A stretch of 64,000 nt of DNA from Owenia fusiformis (GCA_903813345.2 CAIIXF020000007.1:38202759-38266758); one strand, 5' to 3'; shown: positions 11,331-23,678, counted from the first letter of the stretch. Notes: generated by a model from the sequence alone, not told the origin. Program-made: numbers and translations.

Positions 11331-12834
11331 CCAATTAATAGTATAATTTCAGAAGACCATAGATCTCGAGAGGAACAGATTTTTAAATGCTACCAGTGCA
11401 ACACCGTTACCCATTACCCATATTTGCGTTCTTCTCAAGGCATTCAAAATACACGTCCTGCGGGCGAAGATCCTTTATATGTATTTTTAAAAATGTATAC
11501 TTTTAAATATTATAATGTACTGGACGTTGTTCTATAACATAGTTCAATCGCCTTTAACATGGCAAGCTTTAGCAACCCAATCTATAACAAATTATAACTA
11601 AAACAGTTTAACTGTGACATTCGTGAGCTTATGTTGATGGGATGATTGCTTCATCTATGATATAATATGATATGATTCTTTATTTCCTCCAATTTGGAGA
11701 GCCAACGTGTAAAAACGTCTAATTGACTTTATTAGAGAGGCCGTTTAGTTACACGTTTAATGGAAATCTTGCACGACGCACATGTAGAATTATTGCTCTC
11801 TTTGGATTCCTTCTCTCCGACTGAGTAAAAAGGTAAACAAAAGTGATAAGATTAAGGGCCCGAAAAGGAGATCTGATTATTAGTCCCAAGCCCGACAAAT
11901 GTTTTTCACAGAGCGGGATATAATAAATCACAGTTACACTGTCACGTAATTTTATAGGGCTCGCGGGATAGTCGCAATTGCAAACACCTTTATCCCGTAT
12001 GAGCACTTTGTAGCACTGAGCCTCGGGACAGTCAGTTTCTCAAACTCACTGTCCCGTAATTTTTTTTTTGCAAACGACGGGATATAATTAATTGAGACCT
12101 GACATATCCCGGCGCTGGGTAAAAAAATTTGCTGCGGGATAAAGTGATTTCAGAACTTGACTAATGCTGATCAAAGTATATGCTATCAAGCCATCACACA
12201 TCTCTATGTAATTACCATACTATATTACCCTTGCAAATAATTTCCATTTTTCATCATTGTACTGAATTATATCAACATCAGTCTTTAATCTTTGAAATGT
12301 TGCTAAAGTCTATTGGGAGGGGTGGCATGTACACACTTGATTCATAATGCTATTGTTTGTGTGGGGGGAGGGGGCATCTCCACACTTGACTCATATCATG
12401 GTCTATAAGAATCACAACTGTCACACATCATCATTCCATCTGGTATCATTTAAGTATCTATGAATATGATTTGTAGTATGTACATAAATCCTTGTGCGCC
12501 ATCTTGTATCATATATTATGCCTATTGTTGTATATGTCTTTTTATTTTTTAATCAGCTAATATATATGTATATAAATCCTGGTGATGTAATGTTGTCATT
12601 TCTCAAGCCATCTCATATCATTTATCATCCTAATTGTTCATCTGTCAACAGCTCCTTCCAGTGAATTAAATAAAAGTTGTTTTTTACGATAAATACAGGT
12701 GAAGTATTGCGGCAATTCTACATGCAATCTGTTTTTCCATCTATTCCCTGCTGTTATTCCACCATATTCTATCTATATGTTTTTGACATGCTGATTACCC
12801 ATGCCATACATCCTGAAATAAGCAAATAAGATTT
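11331..12834. repeat. Left arm of the 25 kb element, non-satellite part
   Basis: 11876-12230 (from AAGCCCGACAAATGTTTTTC through CGGGATATAATTAATTGAGA to GTAATTACCATACTATATTA) is the near-exact reverse complement of 33850-33400. 12430-12700 (TCATTCCATCTGGTATCATT, TATAAATCCTGGTGATGTAA, TGAATTAAATAAAAGTTGTT) mirrors 33200-32920. 11331-11870 has no counterpart in the right arm. No gene seen. Confidence 0.75.
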
Positions 12835-15800
12835 ATTTACCAAATATGAACAAAATCGCTCCACTACTTTTCAATTTATAGTTAAAAAAGTAAAAATGGT
12901 CGCCATTTTTCAAAATGGTCGTCTACTACCCAAAGTGTCATTAGACAGTGTGCCATGCTTAAAGTATTCACATATAAAATATGAACAAAATCGCTCTACT
13001 ACTTTTTGAGTTATAGTAAAAAATGTAAAAATGGTCGCCATTTTTCAAAATGGTCGCCTACTACCCAAAGTGTCATTAGACAGTGTGCCATGCTTATAGT
13101 ATTCACATACCAAATATGAACAAAATCGCTCCACTACTTTTCAATTTACAGTTATAAAAGTAAAAATGGTAGCCATTTTTCAAAATGGTCGCCTACTACC
13201 CAAAGTGTCATTAGACAGTGTGCCATGCTTATAGTATTCACATATAAAAATATGAACAAAATCGCTCTACTACTTTTTGAGTTATAGTAAAAAATGTAAA
13301 AATGGTCGCCATTTTTCAAAATGGTCTCCTCCACCAAAAGTGTTATTAGACAGTGTGCCATGCTTATAGTATTCACATACCAAATATGAACAAAATCGCT
13401 CCACTCCTTTTCAATTTATAGTTATAAAAGTAAAAATGGTCGCCATTTTTCAAAATGGTCGCCTACTACCCAAAGTGTCATTAGACAGTGTGCCATGCTT
13501 ATAGTATTCACATATAAAATATGAACAAAATCGCTCTACTACTTTTTGAGTTATAGTAAAAAATGTAAAAATGGTCGCCATTTTTCAAAATGGTCGCCTA
13601 GTACCCAAAGTGTCATTAGACAGTGTGCCATGCTTATAGTATTCACATACCAAATATGAACAAAATCGCTCCACTACTTTTCAATTTATAGTTATAAAAA
13701 TAAAAATGGTCGCCATTTTTCAAAATGGTCGCCTACTACCCAAAGTGTCATTAGACAGTGTGCCATGCTTATAGTATTCACATATAAAAATATGAACAAA
13801 ATCGCTCTACTACTTTTTGAGTTATAGTAAAAAATGTAAAAATGGTCGCCATTTTTCAAAATGGTCTCCTCCACCAAAAGTGTTATTAGTAGGGGTGGGA
13901 CGGATAACCGAAATACCGAAAAACCGCGGTTCATAGCCTTCGGATCGGTTTTCGGATCACGGCCCTACTTTCGGATCAGCTTTTCGGATCGTTTTCGGAT
14001 TAATATTTCATTGGGCAAGTATCAATAAAACAGTTAAAAACACTGTTTTACAGCAACATTTTTGATATTCCTAGTCCCTACCTTGTCTGTCTTGTCTGTT
14101 GCTAGCTCACTCGTTTACTAGATTCGTTTCGTATCCGCGTATTCGTATCCCTCGGTAATCAATCATGTGGTTCCTGGTAAATAATAAAGGTTTCTACAAA
14201 CATAAATTAGTTATTTTATTAGTTGTATTAAAAGAAAGTGACAGTCGAGTCAGCAGTGAAGTCAGAGACAAAGCAGCTAATCATGTCAATCAATACAAAT
14301 CCTTAAAATGAATGAACCGAACCGAAAAAAACCGAACCGACGGCTGATGATCCGAAAAACCGAACCGAACCGAACCGAAACGAACCGTCCCATCCCTAGT
14401 TATTAGACAGTGTGCCATGCTTATAGTATTCACATACCAAATATGAACAAAATCGCTCCACTCCTTTTCAATTAATAGTTATAAAAGTAAAAATGGTCGC
14501 CTACTACCCAAAGTGTCATTAGACAGTGTGCCATGCTTATAGTATTCACATATAAAATATGAACAAAATCGCTCTACTACTTTTTGAGTTATAGTAAAAA
14601 ATGTAAAAATGGTCGCCTACTACCCAAAGTGTCATTAGACAGTGTGCCATGCTTATAGTATTCACATACCAAATATGAACAAAATCGCTCCACTACTTTT
14701 CAATTTATAGTTATAAAAGTAAAAATGGTCGCCATTTTTCAAAATGGTCGCCTACTACCCAAAGTGTCATTAGACAGTGTGCCATGCTTATAGTATTCAC
14801 ATATAAAAATATGAACAAAATCGCTCTACTACTTTTTGAGATATAGTAAAAAATGTAAAAATGGTCTCCATTTTTCAAAATGGTCTCCTCCACCAAAAGT
14901 GTTATTAGACAGTGTGCCATGCTTATAGTATTCACATACCAAATATGAACAAAATCGCTCCACTCCTTTTCAATTTATAGTTATAAAAGTAAAAATGGTC
15001 GCCATTTTTCAAAATGGTCGCCTACTACCCAAAGTGTCATTAGTCAGTGTGCCATGCTTATAGTATTCACATATAAAATATGAACAAAATCACTCTACTA
15101 CTTTTTGAGTTATAGTAAAAAATGTAAAAATGGTCGCCATTTTTCAAAATGGTCGCCTACTACCCAAAGTGTCATTAGACAGTGTGCCATGCTTATAGTA
15201 TTCACATACCAAATATGAACAAAATCGCTCCACTACTTTTCAATTTATAGTTATAAAAGTAAAAATGGTGGCCTACTACCCAAAGTGTCATAAGACAGTG
15301 TGCCATGCTTATAGTATTCACATATAAAAATATGAACAAAATCGCTCTACTACTTTTTGAGTTATAGTAAAAAATGTAAAAATGGTCGCCATTTTTCAAA
15401 ATGGTCTCCTCCACCAAAAGTGTTATTAGACAGTGTGCCATGCTTATAGTATTCACATACCAAATATGAACAAAATTGCTCCACTCCTTTTCAATTTATA
15501 GTTATAAAAGTAAAAATGGTCGCCATTTTCCAAAATGGTCGCCTACTACCCAAAGTGTCATTAGACAGTGTGCCATGCTTATAGTATTCACATACCAAAT
15601 ATGAACAAAATCGCTCCACTACTTTTCGAGTTATAGTAAAATATGTTAAAATGGCGGCCATTTTTCAAAATGGTGGCCATTTTTCAAAATGGCAGCCTTC
15701 TACCAAAAGTGTCATTAGACAGTGTGCAATGCTTATAGTATCCACATACACTACCAGTCTAAAAAGTTAAGTTCGAACCCTGCATACCAAATATGAACAA

Positions 15801-16160
15801 AATCGCTCCGCTACGTTTCAAGTTACAGCAAAAATCGTAAAATAACGAGTAAAGGCCGCCATTTTTCAAGATGGCTGTCATTTGCTTCTTTCATATCTAC
15901 ATTCTAGCTTTATTAATGTCCTATATATATTTTTTACATTTGAAACATATTGCTATTACAGTTTTACATATTGCACCTAGATTACTGTAAAATTTGCACT
16001 AAAATGGCCGCCATTTTTAAATGAGCAGCCATTTTGAAAATCGACTTTTAAGCAGAATTCTACCCCCATAGGGTATATGTGTACAAAATATGAACAAAAT
16101 CGGGCCAACGGTATTTGAGTTATTGCCCAGACGGACGGACAGACGTAATAAGATTTGAAT
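12835..16160 (+). repeat. 135 bp satellite with four-unit higher-order repeat
   Basis: Monomers of about 135 bp start AAATATGAACAAAATCGCTC and run through AAAAATGGTCGCCATTTTTC, AAAATGGTCGCC, GTGTCATTAGACAGTGTGCC and ATGCTTATAGTATTCACATA. Two monomer types alternate (CCACTACTTTTCAATTTATA and CTACTACTTTTTGAGTTATA). Every fourth carries TCTCCTCCACCAAAAGTGTT, giving a repeat of about 540 bp that recurs at 12840, 13380, 14440 and 14945. Units past about 15600 decay (GCGGCC variants) and fade out near 16160. The short minus-strand ORFs here (HFEKW, SMAHCL) are repeat artefacts. Confidence 0.95.
13890..14398. mobile_element. hAT-like MITE inserted in the satellite
   Basis: A 509 bp element with termini TAGGGGTGGGACGG and CCGTCCCATCCCTA. 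It is flanked by a perfect 8 bp duplication, GTTATTAG (13882-13889 and 14399-14406), which is a piece of the satellite monomer. The ends are built of CGGATCGG/CCGAACCGAA runs. An 8 bp target duplication is the hAT hallmark. No ORF. It inserted after the array formed. Confidence 0.85.
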
Positions 16161-16444
16161 AATAAACCATCGAATTTGACTTTTGAAACACTGAAATATG
16201 ACTTTTGAAACAAATTTTTTAAACCAAATGTTCTTCGAATGCCAGGTGTTTGTAAAAAGCAATAAGCCTTTCAAATTGGGAATTTTTTTGAAATGCCATG
16301 TGATCTAAAAATTCACAGGGGCCTAGGATGTTAACTAGAATCAAATAAACAACATATTTCTTTTGTTTTGTACCTAGAGCTGGTCTCAGCCTAGAGTTTT
16401 TATTGCAGAATAGACAAAAAGTTTGTGAAATATTCCCAGGAATA

Positions 16445-16684
16445 TTAAACAGGGAAAAACATGTGCATTGGCATTTTGTTCAGTGTGTCAACGGTGGTTT
16501 TGACACGATTTACAATTTCAATGTTACCGCAGTCTGAACAGACCCCAGGAACCGACTTTTCCAAAGCCATCTTCAAATGAATCACACTCAGGGGTATATG
16601 GGATGATGTGTTTTTATTCATAAGGTATGTGAGTACATGTTTGTATGCTTGCATTACCCATTTCAAAGTCTGTGTCTGATTTTT
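16445..16684 (-). CDS. Possible orphan exon, unknown protein
   Basis: An open stretch of about 80 codons on the minus strand ends in TAA. Its sequence is more protein-like than its surroundings: LKMALEKSVPGVCSDCGNIE then VNRVKTTVDTLNKMPM, with a CSDC pair. A CAG acceptor-like site (CTAAAAATCAG) precedes it. I see no start codon in good context, no neighbouring exon and no family. It may be a transposon or gene relic. Confidence 0.22.
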   Translation of the reverse strand, partial: KNQTQTLKWVMQAYKHVLTYLMNKNTSSHIPLSVIHLKMALEKSVPGVCSDCGNIEIVNRVKTTVDTLNKMPMHMFFPV

Positions 16685-16812
16685 AGAAAGCCTTTATTTG
16701 CATAATATACATCACTTGGTAATCGTAACAGCTTAAATTAAAATACTGAATTCAGCTGCTTACTTTAGGCTAATATTTCTCCAAATGTTCCTATCATCAG
16801 TGGCCATGCTTA

Positions 16813-16937
16813 TATTGTAAATATAAAAGCATGAGTGTATGTACTTACCCATTCTGATAATGCAATCAGGCTTCGCCTTTGTGCATTATGTGTACGGGTT
16901 AGTACATACACTCATGCGTTTATATTTACAATATAGA
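16813..16937. repeat. Foldback element
   Basis: Arms of about 50 bp: ATTGTAAATATAAAAGCATG and AGTGTATGTACTTACCC are mirrored by GGGTTAGTACATACACTCAT and GCGTTTATATTTACAATA around CAATCAGGCTTCGCC. It would form a long hairpin. The ORF across it is spurious. Confidence 0.75.
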
Positions 16938-17659
16938 ATGATACATGATTCTTTATTCCTTAAAGTACCCGGAGATTTCCCAATGAAGGTGAACAAATGG
17001 CTGATTTCCAGGTGTACACATTTTTCATATTTCATCTTATTTATTCGTTACTTTCCATTAAAACCACCATTAATCGGTATAGAGGCAGCTGAATATTTGG
17101 TAAAAATAAAGGAAGCAGTTGAATTCAGTATTTCTGTTTCATCGTGAATAATCAGATCAGTCGTGCCTTTGAATAGGTAATAAATGCTTGCATCGCGTTG
17201 ATCTTACTATTTAATACTATGCGTATTTGTCATGCATTTACTGAAGTCAAGCCGTTTTTTTTGACATGACAGATGTGTCATGACATGACACAGCTGATTG
17301 CATCATATTCCAGTCACGCCATTTTACGACATCGCATAATTTTAGCTGATTTTGGGTTCATTTCACTTTATTTGAAAGACCTCTAAAAATATAATACTGA
17401 GTCAGTATTTTTCTAAAAAAATATTTATATTCGAATTTGAGGTCAAAGTCCGAAAATTTGATCAACCAATTTGAATCACAATTTAAAGAGGTGAAGAAGT
17501 GAATAATTACAGGAGCAAACGTGATCAATGGTTCAATAGAAGAACATCCAACTTGAAATGAAAGGCAAAACATCAAAAGAGGAGTGCCGAAAAAATCGTG
17601 CACATTTCATTCAGATTTTTTATGCAAATTGCATGTCATGCATTTGTTTTAAATTTTTT

Positions 17660-18271
17660 GTCTCCCCCGTCGAAATTTGGACCAAGTAGTGTTGTCACGA
17701 TGTGCGTTTATCGTACATCGATGCATCGGCAATTTTCAGTTAGTAAACATCGATGCACATCACGATGTACATCGAGAAAAAGTCCGACAAAAGTGCACTG
17801 AAATCCTGAATGCTAATGCACTAAAATACCAAACAGAACAAATTAATAAGAATACGCTGTCGCTGGTACATCCGGGAACTTCTAGTAACGGTGAAATGAA
17901 AGTTAAGTAAATTTTTTTTAGATTAATGGTTCATTGCGACTAGCTAAAACAGTGTTAAAGCGAAAGAATATCAGAAAACATTGGAAAATGAAATAAGACA
18001 TCAGAAAGGTAAGCGATTTGCGTCAAAATAAGATAAGAAAGGGTGATTTTTAGCAAATAAATTTTTTTCAAAAACATCGATGTTTTGTTTCAGACATCGA
18101 TGCATCGCCAGAATCAGCTTTGGTGATGTACATGTATATCGCGATGTATGGATTAATCGCGACAACACTAGGACCAAGGTGTTTAGATTTGGACCAGGTG
18201 TTCACAATTTGAAGGAAGATGTTCAACATTTGTAAGTTACTTATTTAGGTGCTCCCAGGTTGACAGGCCTG
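17660..18271 (-). mobile_element. CAGGCCTGTCAA element, truncated copy, interrupted
   Basis: The right end, GTGCTCCCAGGTTGACAGGCCTG, and the interior (AATTTGGACCAAGGTGTT, ATGTTCAACATTTGTAAGT) belong to the family seen whole at 21248 and 23190. The left part ends near a CCCCC stretch. A hAT MITE (17687-18170) sits inside it, so the order of insertion is clear. Confidence 0.65.
17687..18170. mobile_element. hAT-like MITE with perfect 8 bp TSD
   Basis: A 484 bp element with termini TAGTGTTGTCACGAT and ATCGCGACAACACTA. It is flanked by GGACCAAG on both sides (17679-17686, 18171-18178). Subterminal ACATCGATGCATCG motifs are repeated near both ends in both orientations. Short ORFs inside have no recognisable product. 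Confidence 0.88.
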
Positions 18272-19348
18272 TAGATCTATTTGAGACATCCACAAGTTCA
18301 AGAAAAGTCCCCAAATTGAAGTTCAAAATTGGCAAAAAATGAAAAACAGCAAAGAAATTGACTAGCCTACCTTGGAAGTTTAGTCGTCGTCGTACGACTA
18401 ATACTGCAGCTCCTATCATGTCTAAGGTAGTGCTTCTTCCCACTGAGTGGATAGTTTACAGTTTTAAATTGTAAAATGTTGAAGAAATACTTTTCAGAAA
18501 CGTTGAATTTTTGTAGCTATGGGGTAGTCTAGACGTCAAACTATATGTGTAACATAATCTTTCGAAAACAAGAGAGAGAAAAATTAAATGGTGAATAAAC
18601 CTCCTAATAGAGTCTCTGAGTATTAGTTATGATTTTATATAATTATCAAAAAATAATTTATTGTAAGATTTTTTAGTTGATCTGTTAAAAAGCGAGCCTA
18701 AAATGTTAATTCGTTCTGAATATAACAATTCAAGTTTGACATGCCGAGATCTCTCACGTCCCGCCAGAATGTCTGCGAATATGATCTAGAGATTGATTCA
18801 AAGATAGGAATGTTAGGCAGACGGCAGTGTCTAGACGACTAAGTAGCCTACGGTCTGGACTATCTTGTGATACAGACTTTAGTTTTGGGAGTCAGAGAAA
18901 TATTCAAGTTCTTCAGTGGCAGCCCAGGCAGGCACTTGCATTGCACTTTGAATTTCGCAGCAGGTAGGCTAGATCTAACTTGCCTGTAGATCTATAGGCC
19001 TATTCTGTGGGGGGGTTAAAGATCCAATTCTTAGCCAAGTTTTGGTAAGTTCACATTTTAGAACTGTGAAAGTGCGGGTCCAGGGGGCTAGTAGATACCC
19101 CCCTTGAGTGGGCCCAGAAAAGTTTTCAAGGGCCCCAAAACATATTTGGCCAAAAATTTTTGCTGGGCCTCCAAGACTGGACTTTTGTTTGGCGAAACTT
19201 GGACTTCTTGGCCTTTTACAACTGTTTAGGCAATATTATCTATAAATGGGCTTCACATTTTTTTGTAGAATGTGACTCTGGGCCCCCCTTGTTCATGTTG
19301 TTAGCTCCTCGATCTGGCAGTTGGAAAAACTGCATGATTTTGAAATAA
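18272..19348. other. Repeat-poor interior, no gene seen
   Basis: Stop-rich DNA between nested elements. GTCTAGACGACTA occurs at 18830 and again near 22840 (GTCTAGACGACTACAACA), with similar text around both, suggesting one more low-copy dispersed repeat. No ORF worth calling. Confidence 0.4.
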
Positions 19349-20318
19349 TCGGCTTTGTATAAAAAAACCTACGTCATACCCACCTACCCACGTATGTTGG
19401 ACATGATACAGTCTTTGAAGGGTTCAATTTTAAAGATCTTAGTTTGATGAATTATAGATGCATTTGTAACGACCCTTGATAGCAAGTTGCTACAACAGCC
19501 CAGCTGGGTTCGATTTTAGCACACTTTCTTTCAATTTCTTTATCTGGCTTATACCCACGGTCGTTAGTTAGTTATTCCCCTGGAACGCCCTCGGGTCATG
19601 TCACATTACACAGGGCTGTCAACTTGGGACCACCTAATATGAGTGACTTCAAAATGTTGGACACCTAAGTCCAAATCTGAACACTTTTGTCCAAATTTTG
19701 AACACCTTTGGCCAACTTTTAAACACCTTTGGCCAAAGTTTGAGCACCTTTGCCAAACTTTGAACACCTCAAATTTTTCGCGCTCGCTACGCTCGCGTTC
19801 TCGTCAACGGGGGGGGGGAGGGGGGGGGTGGGGGGGGGGGGGGGGGGGGTAGGTACGAAAAATTTCCAATGAACATGCGTGACACATACGGGATTCGCGT
19901 GACAAATCCGAACAAATTGCGTTCGTTTTTTTCCAGCGTTCGTAATTTTACCGTATCGTAAACATATTTCGAAAAATTTTCTACAGAAATATTTTTGCTT
20001 GACAATTACCAGGTAAAATGCGTATTTTGCGTGACATTTTTTGTCACGCAAAAAAAACTGGCGTGACTTCAAATTCTTCAGCAAATGCGTGACAAATACG
20101 CAAATTGCGGGACAGTTGACAGGCCTGCATTACAATGCACCTATATGCCTTTATTTATGGATCTGTCATCCGTCTAGTTATAAAATAAGCCAGAATTGTA
20201 GAAATGTTAATAATTAGAGTTATTTTGAGATTTAAAAATCTTTGAAATTGAACCCCTCAATGACTGTTATGTCCCACGTAGGTGGGTATGAGGTAGGAGA
20301 TTTTTTATACAAAGCCGA
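19349..20318. mobile_element. Inverted-repeat element, TSD AATAA, carrying nested insertions
   Basis: The termini TCGGCTTTGTATAAAAAA and TTTTTTATACAAAGCCGA continue inward as near-complements (ACCCACCTACCCACGTA with CCACGTAGGTGGGTATG). Both are flanked by AATAA (19344-19348, 20319-20323). Inside are a tRNA-like GGGTTCGATT stretch (19469-19600) and a complete CAGGCCTGTCAA element (19611-20127). No transposase. Confidence 0.7.
19611..20127 (-). mobile_element. CAGGCCTGTCAA element, copy 1
   Basis: A 517 bp element with ends CAGGGCTGTCAACTTGGGAC and GGGACAGTTGACAGGCCTG. It is flanked by CATTACA on both sides (19604-19610, 20128-20134). It is inverted relative to copies 2 and 3. It holds runs of TTTGAACACCTTTGGCC type, a CGCTCGCTACGCTCGCG block, an almost unbroken G tract of about 45 bases (19809-19850) and CGTGACAAAT motifs. 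The short direct repeat suits a hAT-like or related DNA element. The proline- or glycine-rich ORFs come from the G tract. Confidence 0.8.
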
Positions 20319-20664
20319 AATAATCAATTTTCTGCCAAGGCAAGGGGATTGTCTTTAGAAGAGAGTGTGAATCACAGTCTGGTGAGAAGATATGTTTTGT
20401 AAAATGTGTAAAAAATGAGAAAATTCAGTGACAGAAGGTCAATTTTCTCACTAAATTTTCTCCTTTTTATACATTTTACAAAAAAATCTTCTTTAAAGTC
20501 TTTTCTAGGTACATAAGTGCACTCTTTGTGCTAAACTGAAAGATGTGGACAATGTGGAGAAGTGATTCCTAATTTTAAAAATAACATGCGACTCAATTTA
20601 GGACAGCAGCAAAATTCTAAACATGCAAAAAATGTATAAATGTGGAATAAAACATCGAATGCTG

Positions 20665-20842
20665 ATGTGTGATTAAAGGATTTAAGCCCAAGACTCAATG
20701 CATCGTTTGCTGAATCATACAAGTGTTGTTCCCAAACCTTTGCATGACTGCACAGCGGGAATGCAAAGATTAGGAAACAACTCTTGAGTGGAATGAAGCA
20801 GCTACAATGCATTGAGTCTTGGGTTTAAATTCTTTTCACACA
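20665..20842. repeat. Foldback element
   Basis: GTGTGATTAAAGGATTTAAG and CCCAAGACTCAATGCATCG are mirrored by TGCATTGAGTCTTGGGTTTA and AATTCTTTTCACAC, with a loop of about 100 bases. No ORF of note. Confidence 0.65.
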
Positions 20843-21247
20843 TTGCAATTTTTTATAAAAACATCTCACAGGAATTAAATTAGTAAAAAGAACACATTTT
20901 CAATGAAAAGTTCTTTGCAAGGGTCGAGTTGGCAAGTCATCAAATCCATTGTGAAAAATCAATTCATCACCATGAAAACTGTTTAACTAGTGACCTTGCA
21001 TGTTTTATTGATATTTCACACACTGTTCATTATGTGAATACTCTGTTCGGATTTGCTGGAATCGGACACAGCTTGCCTAGCTATGTGTGAATATTGGATT
21101 AAATCATATTTATTGGAAATATTACATTTAGCATTTTATGCCAAGTATTCGCGGGTTTATTTCTGTTTGTAGCTAATAGGGGGATTAACACCAGCGTTCA
21201 AAGATGACATATGCTTATAATGTAAACCTGTACTGAGATGACATACA

Positions 21248-21745
21248 CAGGCCTGTCAACTGTCCCGCATTTTGCGTATTTGTCACGCATTTGCTGAAGA
21301 ATTTGAAGTCACGCCAGTTATTTTTGCGTGACAGAAAATGTCACGCAAATACGCATTTTACCTGGTAATTGTCAAGCAAAAATATTTCTGCCACAAATTT
21401 TCTAATAAAGATCGTCTACACAGCAAAAATACGAACGCCGGAAAAAAATGTACGCATTTTGTTCGGACTTTTCACGCGAATTACGTATATGTCACGCATT
21501 CCGTTCGAAATTTTTCGTACCTACCCCCCCCCCCCCCCCCGTTGACGGATGTTTGAAACGCGAGCGTAGCGAGCGCGAAAAATTTGAGGTGTTCAAAATT
21601 TGGCAAGATGTAATAAAATTTAAACCAAGGTGTTCAAAATTTGGATCAAGGTGTTCAGATTTGGACCAAGGTGTCCACATTTTGAGGGGAGGTGTTCAAC
21701 ATTTCCAAGTCACTCATGTTAGGTGTTCCCAAGTTGACAGGCCTG
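21248..21745 (+). mobile_element. CAGGCCTGTCAA element, copy 2
   Basis: A 498 bp element with ends CAGGCCTGTCAACTGTCCCG and CCCAAGTTGACAGGCCTG. It is flanked by CATACA on both sides (21242-21247, 21746-21751). The interior order is CGTGACA motifs, a C tract (21525-21540), GCGAGCGTAGCGAGCGCG, then four GGTGTTCAAAATTTGG-type repeats. Non-coding. Confidence 0.85.
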
Positions 21746-21751
21746 CATACA

Positions 21752-23189
21752 CCTCTGATTGGTCCAAATCGATAAACAAAAATGGCGGATTCAAAATTTT
21801 CTGATAACACTTCGAATAATATTATGTTGATTCCTGGCGTATTAACCAATACCATAGCTTGGTTTTTCACATCAAGATAAAGAAATATGTAAAGATTATG
21901 TTTACATCGATTTAAACATCATGACAACGCGCTATGTTCGAAAATTAACTTGTGAGAATTTGCGCAAACAAAGGTGGTACGCAAGAAACATATTATGTCA
22001 GTCATCGCTGAAGCTCTGGGGCTTTCCTCCCCCCCTTTTTGTAGCTCTTGAAATTACAAAACAAATATACTGTAAAATATGAGTTTGTGCTTGTTTGTGT
22101 TCCACATTTCATGTTACATCATAAATGAAATGAAACATCTATCCAAACCTCATTGAAACAAAACCACATAAACGTGTTAGGTGTTTAGGTGTTTAGGTCA
22201 ATGGTGTAATTGTACAAAGGAAAGATTGGTTGATTTTTAAAAAGTATCTTGTTAATGAAATAAAAGGTTTATCTTAATTTTAATCTATTTTTTTTTGGGG
22301 GGGGTTGTTTTAATTTTTTGAATACTCTTTGTTAAATCAACCAAAATCTCCTTTGTATAACTATAATATTGAGAGGTTTAAGAAAATGTTGTATGTGCTA
22401 TTTTGTTCCAACAAGGTTCGGAAAGACATTTTATTTCATTCTCAAGAATTGGTAGAAAGGAACAAAAAACAATTGCACTAAAAAACAATTGTTAACAAAA
22501 GCAGTTATATGAAATATATTTAAGTAATTTTTGCATTAAATTGTTGTCAATCAGTCAACATTACATAAAGGACCGTGTTTTCTACATAATGTTTTCAATA
22601 ATTAGTTGAAGAGAAAAACATTGTTGAATTCAGTTCACCTTATCGATACCTATCCTTTACACCAAACAGGAAATTAAAAAAGCATGAGGATTTTTTAATC
22701 TTTTTGAATTGTTATAAAAGAGTTCTGTTTTGACCTTTAGTCCATTTTTCTTACAGACAGAGCCTAAGGATGAAGTATCAGCCTGAGAGACTTGCTGTGA
22801 TCTAAAGATAAAAGAGATTGAAAGATAAGAAGAATAACCAGTGTCTAGACGACTACAACAGTTCTATTGCTACTTTCAGAAATCTTCATGTTCAATGGCA
22901 GGCCTTGTACTTTGCAGGTAACTTGATTATCCCTGACCCCTGGGGAGGGTGATTACTAGTATTATGAGTAGTAATAGTAGGTCCAATCAGGGGCTTAGCC
23001 AGTTTTCAGACAGGGGGGGGGTGCGATCGTGGCATAAAGCAAGCCAATTTGTGTCTAAGAATTTTTCAAAATTGATGCAACTTAAGCTAGAAAATCATAA
23101 AAAGCATTTTAAAGTTATTTTCTTCTTTTATCTCATGATTCTATTTTTATTGGTTATGGGTTTGATTATACTCCCCTGGCAACGCCTAT
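21752..23189. other. Interior spacer, no gene seen
   Basis: AT-rich DNA with no supportable ORF. Near 22990 a GGGGCTTAGCCAGTTTTCAG stretch with a G8 run resembles the start of the CAGGCCCGTAGCCAGG MITE family (copies at 24157 and 53805). It is probably a decayed copy. Confidence 0.4.
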
Positions 23190-23678
23190 CAGGCCTGTCA
23201 ACTGTCCCGCAATTTGCGTATTTGTCACGCATTTGCTGAAGAATTTGAAGTCACGCCAGTTATTTTTGCGTGACAGAAAATGTCACGCAAATACGCATTC
23301 TACCTGGTAATTGTCAAGCAAAAATATTTCTGTAGAAAAATTACTAAAAAAGGTCGTCTACACAGCAAAAATACGAACGCCGGAAAAAAATGTACGCATT
23401 TCGTTCGGAATTACGTATATGTCACGCATTCCGTTCGAAATTTTTCGTACCTACACCCCCCCCCCCCCTCCCGTTGACAGATGTTTGAAAACGCGAGCGT
23501 AGCGAGCGCGAAAAATTTGAGGTGTTCAAAATTTGGCAAGATGCAATAAAATTGAAACCAAGGTGTTCAAAATTTGGATCAAGGTGTCCAGATTTGGACC
23601 AAGGTGTCCACATTTTGAGGGGAGGTGTTCAACATTTCCAAGTCACTCATGTTAGGTGTTCCCAAGTTGACAGGCCTG
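23190..23678 (+). mobile_element. CAGGCCTGTCAA element, copy 3
   Basis: A 489 bp element, very close to copy 2 in order and sequence. It is flanked by GCCTAT on both sides (23184-23189, 23679-23684). C tract at 23455-23468. Relative to copy 2 there is a short deletion near 23407, in the CGTTCGGAATTACG stretch. Confidence 0.85.

Noticed and set aside
12835-15770. Repeated minus-strand ORFs with SMAHCL and HFEKW
   Set aside because: Translations of the 135 bp satellite; identical text recurs only because the DNA repeats.
19643-20084. Poly-Gly and poly-Pro ORFs
   Set aside because: They arise from the G tract of a non-coding transposon.
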